From NCBI GenBank assembly GCA_023410675.1, contig JAEYPM010000025.1, positions 1-21,143 of the forward strand: DNA of 21,143 bases, given 5' to 3'. The notes under the pieces are model-generated. The model did not search any database. It had not been told where the DNA came from and saw nothing but the letters and a program-made list of their open reading frames with translations. This DNA comes from Bacillota bacterium (GTDB taxonomy: Bacteria; Bacillota; Clostridia; Lachnospirales; Cellulosilyticaceae). The position numbers were made by a program, and so were the translations under genes. Positions 16,299 to 21,143 of the stretch are shown here, one piece after another (the first letter of the stretch is position 1; each line of letters begins with the position of its first letter).

Positions 16299-17228
16299 AT
16301 GGCAAAAATAGCAAAAAGTATTACAGATTTAATAGGAAACACCCCACTTTTAGAGATTTCAAATTATAAGAAAGAGCATGAATTAAAAGCAAATGTACTG
16401 GCAAAACTTGAACTTTTTAATCCAGGAAGTAGTGTAAAAGATAGAATAGGATATGCTATGATTCTTGAAGCAGAAAAACAGAATTTAATTAATAAAGATA
16501 CACTTATTATAGAACCAACAAGTGGTAATACAGGTATTGCATTAGCACTTGTATGTGCAGCAAAAGGCTATAGATTAATACTTACAATGCCAGAGACTAT
16601 GAGTATTGAAAGACGAAATGTACTAAAAGCACTTGGAGCAGAGCTTGAACTTACTGAAGGGGCTAAAGGTATGAAGGGAGCTATTGAAAAAGCTTTAGAA
16701 CTAGCTAAAGAGCATAAAAATACATTTATACCCCAGCAATTTGAAAATCAGGCAAATCCAACGATGCACAAAAATACTACGGCAAAAGAAATCTGGCAAG
16801 ACACTGATGGTAAAGTAGACATATTTGTAGCTGGAGTTGGCACAGGAGGGACGGTTACTGGAGTTGCAGAATATTTAAAGGAGCAGAATCCTAATATAAA
16901 AATAGTTGCTGTTGAGCCAAATGATTCGCCAGTGCTTTCAGGAGGAAATCCAGGACCTCATAAGATACAAGGTATAGGGGCTGGTTTTGTACCAAAAGTA
17001 TTAAATACATCTATTATTGATGAAATATATAAAGTTAAAAATGAAGAAGCCTTTAAAGCAACAAAAAGCATAGCAAAAACTGAAGGCGTATTAGTAGGAA
17101 TATCCTCAGGTGCAGCCTTACATGCAGCAACAGAAATAGCAAAAAGACCAGAAAACGAAGGGAAAACTATTGTAGTACTCCTACCTGACACCGGCGAAAG
17201 ATACCTATCCACCCCCCTCTTCGACTAA
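16299..17228 (+). CDS. cysK: Cysteine synthase A (O-acetylserine sulfhydrylase)
   Basis: Start ATG 16299 follows TTGGGAGGC; an upstream in-frame codon overlaps that site. The 309-residue PLP enzyme has the catalytic lysine K47 in NPGSSVKDR (41-49), the PTSGNTGIA substrate loop (73-81) and the phosphate-binding GTGGT (181-185), and ends in the family-typical LLPDTGERYLSTPLFD. It makes cysteine from O-acetylserine and sulfide. It is co-transcribed with the CymR-type regulator, which CysK is known to partner in other Firmicutes. Odd feature: from CTC at 17178 to the stop, 11 of 12 pyrimidine-ending codons end in C, versus 6 of 16 in the preceding ~50 codons, although the residues are conventional. 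No terminator is visible before the transposase element. Confidence 0.95.
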   Translation: MAKIAKSITDLIGNTPLLEISNYKKEHELKANVLAKLELFNPGSSVKDRIGYAMILEAEKQNLINKDTLIIEPTSGNTGIALALVCAAKGYRLILTMPETMSIERRNVLKALGAELELTEGAKGMKGAIEKALELAKEHKNTFIPQQFENQANPTMHKNTTAKEIWQDTDGKVDIFVAGVGTGGTVTGVAEYLKEQNPNIKIVAVEPNDSPVLSGGNPGPHKIQGIGAGFVPKVLNTSIIDEIYKVKNEEAFKATKSIAKTEGVLVGISSGAALHAATEIAKRPENEGKTIVVLLPDTGERYLSTPLFD

Positions 17229-17252
17229 CACCAAAGCCAAGGCCCAGGGTAA

Positions 17253-17264
17253 GGGACGGTTAAC
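17253..17264 (+). repeat. Left end repeat of the transposase element
   Basis: GGGACGGTTAAC is the exact reverse complement of 18697-18708. The 24 bases between it and the cysK stop are also GC-rich. Confidence 0.6.
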
Positions 17265-17428
17265 AAGAAACATAAATCAATGTGATAGTGTGATTGAACC
17301 CATTAACAAAAAAATAAATTTAATATGAGCATTATTTATTTACTTAGTAATAGAATCACTCACTAATTAAGAAGATCTTTATGTACTAAGTTGATAGGTT
17401 ATGTATGTGAGATGAAAGAATAAAAAAC

Positions 17429-17484
17429 AAACATGCGAATAAAATTAGGTCATTAAATATAGGCCTAATTTTATTCGCATGTTT
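17429..17484 (-). terminator. Long hairpin terminator of the transposase gene
   Basis: A perfect 21-bp inverted repeat (17429-17449 with 17464-17484; core CGAATAAAATTAGG) can be extended by two more pairs into the loop. On the minus strand it is followed by a T-rich run (rc of 17420-17428) and lies ~50 bases after the transposase stop, so it is best read as that gene's terminator. The stem is much longer than the other terminators here. A second small hairpin (17493-17500 with 17504-17511) lies between it and the gene. Confidence 0.75.
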
Positions 17485-17536
17485 ATATGTCAATATACTA
17501 TTATAGTATATTAGTTATAATGTACTATATAAAGCT

Positions 17537-18445
17537 TCAAATGAACAAGGATTGTATTAATAAAGGATCATCTTTAGCATATAAAGATCCCTTTATAGAT
17601 AACCTAGAAATACTAGCCTGGGTAATATTCCCAAATATCAAACAAATGTCTTTTTGAGGTATATTACAGAAGCAATTAAGCAAATAGCAGCACAGAGATC
17701 TAAATTTTACATATTTTCTTTGACCCTTCATATATATATCACAAAAATTCACATGCAAATAATTTGCAATATGATTGATTATATATTTGGGTGTTTTGCT
17801 GCGTAGTAATATATAACGCTCACTTCTATATTCATTTTTTCCTTCAATCAATAAGTCTTGTACATCTTCATTTGTACAAGCAATTTCATCCTTACTATTT
17901 ATACGAGTACACATATTTGCATAGTCAGAACACCTAAGCTTATAGTAGAAAAACAAATTCTTTAATAGGTAGGACACATTCAAAATATTAAATCTATCTG
18001 TTCTTTTGATATAATCTATTAAGCTAGAATACTTGTATAAGTGCGTTTTATTTTTATATTGTGATATATCATTTGGATTGGCATGAATATAAAGAGATAG
18101 ATTAAAAAGATAGTTACAAGAATAAATTACTTTACTCTTAAATCTATCTTGAAATAGATGACCTACACGGTTATATTTTGTGTTGTAATACATTGCATAT
18201 TTGAAATTTATATAATGCATGATTTTAGAGATATCCGCTCCTAATGGATCAATAATGAAATGAGCATGATTATCCATGAGACAGAATGCATAGATATTAA
18301 AATAATACTTATCTTTAGCAGATCTAATGATAGTAAGATACATATCCTTATCTGAATCGCTTTTAAACAAGTGGACTTCGGAAATGCTTCTAATCATAAT
18401 ATGATACATAAAATTGTTATTTTTAATTCTTGCACATCGAGGCAT
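17537..18445 (-). CDS. REP-associated tyrosine transposase (RAYT, IS200-like Y1 family)
   Basis: The 302-residue protein begins MPRCARIKNNNFMYHIMIRS, a typical RAYT start, and has the metal-binding HUH motif in CLMDNHAHFII (H60, H62). The catalytic tyrosine is probably Y83 in INFKYAMYYN. Further family landmarks are GHLFQDRFKSKV (95-106) and LSLYIHANPNDI (116-127). Residues about 260-290 (QKDICLIFGNITQASISRLSIKG) look like an added helix-turn-helix for DNA recognition. All key residues are present and there is no frameshift, so it may be active. Enzymes of this type cut and join single-stranded DNA at hairpin repeats. The ATG has AAAGGAGT upstream. Codon use is very AT-rich, unlike the GC-rich element edges. 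Confidence 0.88.
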   Translation of the reverse strand: MPRCARIKNNNFMYHIMIRSISEVHLFKSDSDKDMYLTIIRSAKDKYYFNIYAFCLMDNHAHFIIDPLGADISKIMHYINFKYAMYYNTKYNRVGHLFQDRFKSKVIYSCNYLFNLSLYIHANPNDISQYKNKTHLYKYSSLIDYIKRTDRFNILNVSYLLKNLFFYYKLRCSDYANMCTRINSKDEIACTNEDVQDLLIEGKNEYRSERYILLRSKTPKYIINHIANYLHVNFCDIYMKGQRKYVKFRSLCCYLLNCFCNIPQKDICLIFGNITQASISRLSIKGSLYAKDDPLLIQSLFI

Positions 18446-18696
18446 ATCTGTACTCCTTTATAATTTATATAATTATATAAAGAACACGTAATACATTATA
18501 TAAAACATATTTTTTTGAAGTATATCCAGATAGCTATATAAATAATCAATATTTCTTGATAAGTACATTCAATTTTATGGCTGCTTCTTCTTATTCTGAT
18601 TATTTACTTATGAAAAATTAAATTTACTGTACCTAGTATTAATAAAAAAAGTTTACCGTCCCCAAGGCTCTCCATCACCACATATGAACAAAAAGA

Positions 18697-18709
18697 GTTA
18701 ACCGTCCCC
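18697..18709 (-). repeat. Right end repeat of the transposase element
   Basis: GTTAACCGTCCCC; its first 12 bases are the exact reverse complement of 17253-17264. An 11/12 variant copy lies 46 bases inside, at 18651-18663. Confidence 0.6.
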
Positions 18710-18740
18710 AGATGACACCCAGATGACAACCAGATGACAG
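18708..18740 (+). repeat. Three tandem copies of an 11-bp unit
   Basis: CCAGATGACA(C/A/G) is repeated three times without gaps, differing only in the last base. It begins inside the right end repeat of the element and finishes 10 bases before the ung stop codon. Confidence 0.85.
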
Positions 18741-18750
18741 ATGAGGTGAC

Positions 18751-19428
18751 CTAGATGAGGTTGGGGATTTGCCAATTGATTGGGGGGAGGGAGGAGGAAG
18801 CGAGGAATGTGTTTGTTTTTGAAAAATGTTTGCATCCAAAGAATCCTCTATGGGCAGACAAAGGACTTGGATGTGTTGCTGTCAAAATAAGATGATTTTT
18901 ATTTGTTAAGAGGGCTTTCTTGCTAATTGCATTTTTTCCCCAAAGTAAAAAGACAATGGGCTTAGTTTTTTCGTTGAGTATAGTTATAATCTTATCAGTA
19001 AATGTTTCCCATCCAATATTTTTATGAGAATTAGGAGAAGATTCTCGTACAGTAAGGACTGTATTTAACAATAGAACACCTTGATTTGCCCAAGGCATAA
19101 GGTAGCCGTTATTTGGAATAAAGCAATTAAGATCACTATTTAGTTCTTTATATATATTAAGTAATGATGGGGGAATAGGAACTCCCTGTTGTACTGAAAA
19201 GGCCAATCCATGAGCTTGACCAGGTTGATGATAAGGATCTTGACCTAATATAACAACGCACACATCTTCATAACTTGTAGCTTTTAAAGCATTAAAAATA
19301 TGATGCATATTTGGGTATACATGATACTGGGAATATTCTTTCTTTAAAAAGGATCTAATGGAAATGTAATAATCTTTTTCAAACTCATGTTTTAGTAAAT
19401 CATCCCAGCTGTTTCCTATATTAATCAT
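18751..19428 (-). CDS. ung: Uracil-DNA glycosylase, family 1
   Basis: The 225-residue enzyme has both catalytic motifs: GQDPYH (62-67, with D64) and HPSPLSAHRGF (186-196, with H186), plus LLWGKNAISK (161-170). It removes uracil from DNA to start base-excision repair. AGGAGGACATT precedes the ATG. A perfect TATAAT lies upstream on this strand near 19460, but its -35 is poor. The C-terminus keeps the usual PINWQI and adds PNLI before the stop. Odd feature: from codon 206 on, 14 of 16 pyrimidine-ending codons end in C, giving a C-rich run (TCC TCC TCC CTC CCC) unlike the rest of the gene. The stop lies next to the 11-bp tandem repeat of the transposase element. Confidence 0.95.
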   Translation of the reverse strand: MINIGNSWDDLLKHEFEKDYYISIRSFLKKEYSQYHVYPNMHHIFNALKATSYEDVCVVILGQDPYHQPGQAHGLAFSVQQGVPIPPSLLNIYKELNSDLNCFIPNNGYLMPWANQGVLLLNTVLTVRESSPNSHKNIGWETFTDKIITILNEKTKPIVFLLWGKNAISKKALLTNKNHLILTATHPSPLSAHRGFFGCKHFSKTNTFLASSSLPPINWQIPNLI

Positions 19429-19506
19429 AATGTCCTCCTAAAAGTATTTTTATTTATTATATCCAATAGAATTATTTATTACTAGATATTTTCTAAGTTT
19501 AGTCAT

Positions 19507-19545
19507 AATTGTACAAATCTTGTGATTATAATATTATGTACAATT
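19507..19545 (+). promoter_or_regulatory. Promoter with paired TGTACA operator-like sites, ferritin-like gene
   Basis: AATTGTACA (19507-19515) and TGTACAATT (19537-19545) are a perfect 9-bp inverted pair 21 bases apart, each with a TGTACA palindrome. They flank TTGTAC (19510-19515) and TATTAT (19533-19538) at 17-base spacing. A regulator binding both sites would cover the promoter. Confidence 0.5.
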
Positions 19546-19566
19546 AACTGTTGGAGGAATGTTGGA

Positions 19567-20088
19567 ATGATAAGACAAGGAATGTCAAGACAAGATCTAA
19601 TGTCAAACTATTCTGCGAACATGAGAAGAATGCTAAATGATACGCTATATTCTATTAACGCATATCAAAATCATATTTTAGAATCAGACGAAGATGATTT
19701 AAACGAATTATGGTTTGATATGATGGAGACTGAAAAAAAGAATTATAAAAGAATGCTCGATATGCTTAGAAGATTAGATCCCGTTCAAGGGAAAATGAGT
19801 AAATCTTCAAAGTTAAATGGAATACATTTAAATGGAAGTATTGCAATACCACCTCCTAGAAATTCAATGGATAAAACGAAAATATTATGCAACATTAGGG
19901 AGGATCTCATGCATCAATTAAACATTATCAATAATTATGAGACGATGGCTATGCAAGCAAGCACGCCAGAAATTAGAAACTTGATCAATGAGGTTATAGA
20001 AACAAAAAGACACAATGTAGAAGTACTTTCAAGAGCATTAGAGCAGCTAGATGCAGATAGTTATGATGAGATGCAATTAGAAATGTAG
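19567..20088 (+). CDS. Ferritin-like helical protein with an internally duplicated hairpin
   Basis: The start is ATG 19567, with TTGGAGGA eight bases before; the frame extends upstream to 19522 without a ribosome binding site. The 173-residue product is Met- and Asn-rich and all-helical by pattern. Residues 31-71 and 122-162 align without gaps at a constant offset of 91 (N31/N122, Y33/Y124, E54-T55/E145-T146, N59/N150, L67/L158, L70-D71/L161-D162), so the protein is a duplicated helical hairpin, i.e. a four-helix bundle. E145 and H149 resemble a ferritin-like ExxxH metal site, but the first half lacks the histidine. I do not recognise a named family; a spore coat or storage role would be speculation. 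The amidase follows 17 bases later. Confidence 0.65.
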   Translation: MIRQGMSRQDLMSNYSANMRRMLNDTLYSINAYQNHILESDEDDLNELWFDMMETEKKNYKRMLDMLRRLDPVQGKMSKSSKLNGIHLNGSIAIPPPRNSMDKTKILCNIREDLMHQLNIINNYETMAMQASTPEIRNLINEVIETKRHNVEVLSRALEQLDADSYDEMQLEM

Positions 20089-20105
20089 CCATATTAAGGA
20101 GAGAT

Positions 20106-20768
20106 ATGATGGGAAATATTCAGCAACAAATTGGATTTTCACCACTGCTTATATTAGATGGAGGACATGGGATAACAACCCCTGAGAAAAGAACACCTCC
20201 TCTTGCAGATGGTACTGTTATTCAAGAATATGAATTTAATAAAGCTGTAGTAAGATTAGCTGATATGTATGCAAGAAATGCAGGTTTTCGAACTTTTCTT
20301 ACATCTCCAACAGATGAAGATACCCCCCTTGCTGTAAGAACAACAAGAGCAAATCAAGCGTATAATGACTACAAAGCTGAATTACAAAATCAAGGAATCA
20401 ATACTCAAGGACTAGATCCAGCTATATTTATAAGTGTTCATTATAATGCTTTAGGAACAGAATTTCAAGAAAGAGCAAATGGTGTTGAAACTTTTTATTA
20501 TCCTGGAAGTGTAAAAGGGCAAAGGCTTGCTGAGTTATTACGTATTTCATTACTTCAAGGAACACCTCAAGTAGATAGAGGAACCAAACCAGCCAATTTC
20601 TATGTACTTAGAAGAACACAGATGCCAGCTGCACTTATTGAAGCTGGATTTATGGATTATAGACCAGAGGCAGAACTTATGAGATCCCAAGCATTTAGAG
20701 AGGAAGTTGCAAGAGAAATAGTAGCAGCTGCCCTTCAGTACTATGGATTTAATCAAGAAGCAGGCTAA
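20106..20768 (+). CDS. N-acetylmuramoyl-L-alanine amidase, Amidase_3 family
   Basis: The 220-residue zinc amidase has the expected residues: LDGGHGI with the first Zn-binding His, E in QEYEFN, the second His in ISVHYNA, and the catalytic Glu in LIEAGFMDYR near the C-terminus. It cleaves the bond between muramic acid and the stem peptide. There is no signal peptide and no cell-wall-binding repeat, so it is either released by another route or acts inside the mother cell or spore; it could also be a stand-alone lytic enzyme of prophage origin, though no phage genes are present. The start at 20106 is 4 bases from AAGGAG, and the ATG at 20109 fits spacing slightly better. It appears to form an operon with the ferritin-like gene. 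Confidence 0.9.
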   Translation: MMGNIQQQIGFSPLLILDGGHGITTPEKRTPPLADGTVIQEYEFNKAVVRLADMYARNAGFRTFLTSPTDEDTPLAVRTTRANQAYNDYKAELQNQGINTQGLDPAIFISVHYNALGTEFQERANGVETFYYPGSVKGQRLAELLRISLLQGTPQVDRGTKPANFYVLRRTQMPAALIEAGFMDYRPEAELMRSQAFREEVAREIVAAALQYYGFNQEAG

Positions 20769-21143
20769 TATTACAATTAACAGGTATTTTGGTATCTTAT
20801 AATGTATCATTCTAAAACCAATGCCATAATGCATTTATATTAGGGCATGAGGGCTAGTTTATAGTATACATATAAGACATTAATGATGCACCTTATATTA
20901 AATAAGATAATGTTAAGATAATATAAGAGAGATAATATATGATAAAAAATAAAGAGGATAATGTTTGATAAAGAAGACAGTATTTGATAAAATATAAAGA
21001 AGATAAACTGAAAAGGATATGTGAACCACAAATGAAAATGTCCCATTTATTCCAATTTCCTTGTTGACAACGAGCCTCTAGCCCTTAGGAAACCCAAATT
21101 ATGCTCATATGGCAAGAAACCTTGTAAGTACAGCCATATGGCA
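20769..21143. other. 375-base region without a recognisable gene
   Basis: After the amidase stop the sequence is AT-rich and holds no clear hairpin terminator. From 20906 to 21006 the pentamer GATAA occurs eight times on the plus strand (starts 20906, 20917, 20931, 20941, 20957, 20967, 20986, 21002) at irregular 10-19-base steps. From about 21060 to the edge the composition becomes GC-richer (GAGCCTCTAGCCC) with a repeated CATATGGCA (21106-21114 and 21135-21143), the second within the palindrome GCCATATGGC. Only short open frames occur, none with a ribosome binding site. Confidence 0.6.

Larger units (their letters stand above)
17253..18709. mobile_element. REP-associated tyrosine transposase element bounded by GTTAACCGTCCC repeats
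   Basis: A 12-bp inverted pair, GGGACGGTTAAC at 17253-17264 and GTTAACCGTCCC at 18697-18708, brackets a single Y1-type transposase gene. A third, variant copy (GTTTACCGTCCCC, 18651-18663) lies inside the right end in the same orientation as the outer one. About 1.46 kb. The interior is AT-rich while both edges are GC-rich. Motifs like GGGACGGTT are, to my recollection, common beside transposases of this family in Firmicutes. No target-site duplication was identified. The element sits between the convergent 3' ends of cysK and ung. Confidence 0.6.
18446..18750. other. Right edge of the transposase element: AT-rich leader, then GC-rich repeat block
   Basis: From 18446 to ~18650 the sequence is very AT-rich and should hold the transposase promoter; I see no convincing -35/-10 pair. 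From 18651 it becomes about 50% G+C and contains two GTT(A/T)ACCGTCCCC copies (18651-18663 and 18697-18709) and an 11-bp tandem repeat that abuts the stop codon of ung. No open reading frame of note. Confidence 0.6.

Noticed and set aside
18708..18740. Three near-identical repeat units as a possible CRISPR array
   Set aside because: The 11-bp units are contiguous with no spacers, and no cas genes occur in the window.
19522..19566. Upstream-extended start for the ferritin-like gene
   Set aside because: The extension lacks a ribosome binding site and overlaps the likely transcription start region and the TGTACA site; ATG 19567 has a well-spaced TTGGAGGA.
19559..19570. Four-codon ATG-TTG-GAA-TGA leader frame before the ferritin-like gene
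   Set aside because: The Shine-Dalgarno sequence abuts the ATG with no spacing, so initiation there is unlikely.
20106..20768. Prophage remnant suggested by the amidase
   Set aside because: No holin, integrase, tail or capsid genes lie nearby, and the preceding gene is not phage-like.
20550..21046. Minus-strand frames of 94 and 68 codons
   Set aside because: The first is antisense to the amidase; the second is a low-complexity Ile/Leu/Phe/Tyr translation of the GATAA-rich stretch with no start signal.

Overview
The window is AT-rich (about one third G+C by eye) with strong AGGAGG-type ribosome binding sites, short intergenic hairpins ending in T-tracts, and a gene set (YitT, DegV, PadR/DUF4097, SpoVB-like flippase, Rrf2/CymR-cysK, BofC-like protein) that points to a low-GC endospore-forming-type Firmicute, most likely a member of the Clostridia. 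I cannot name the genus from the sequence alone.

Layout. 1-600: the 3' end of an unrecognised gene with its terminator, then a tRNA-Thr (GGT) on the minus strand whose promoter sits inside a perfect inverted repeat. 610-2730: a minus-strand LUD-domain gene diverging from a lipoprotein with a copper-amine-oxidase-like C-terminal domain. 2820-5780: a PadR regulator, a DUF1700-type membrane protein and a DUF4097 beta-repeat protein that look like one operon, then a seven-helix membrane protein. 5859-7410: a minus-strand degV and a DtxR-fold regulator that appears to have lost most metal ligands. 7615-13080: a MurJ/SpoVB-type flippase, a BofC-like membrane protein and two successive FAD oxidoreductases of different families (HI0933 and COG2509). 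13170-15740: a HisJ-type PHP phosphatase, hypoxanthine phosphoribosyltransferase and a YitT membrane protein. 15744-17228: an Rrf2 regulator of CymR type directly followed by cysK, a pair that suggests a local cysteine-sensing circuit. 17253-18709: a REP-associated tyrosine transposase element bounded by 12-bp inverted repeats. 18751-20768: ung, then divergently a ferritin-like helical protein and a cell-wall amidase. 20769-21143: a non-coding tail.

The most unusual signal is around the transposase element. The last ~17 codons of cysK and the last ~20 codons of ung, which converge on the element from both sides, switch abruptly to C-ending codons while still encoding ordinary family C-termini. 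The intergenic edges carrying the element's repeats are also GC-rich (about 56% left, 50% right), while the element interior is AT-rich. This suggests that DNA around the element ends, including the gene ends, was exchanged or altered synonymously. Other points worth checking are the metal-ligand-poor DtxR homologue, the two TGTACA sites flanking the promoter of the ferritin-like gene, the gapless 91-residue-offset internal duplication in that protein, and the tRNA promoter embedded in an inverted repeat.

Most of the rest is ordinary chromosomal housekeeping. I found no CRISPR array, rRNA, prophage structure or recognisable riboswitch.
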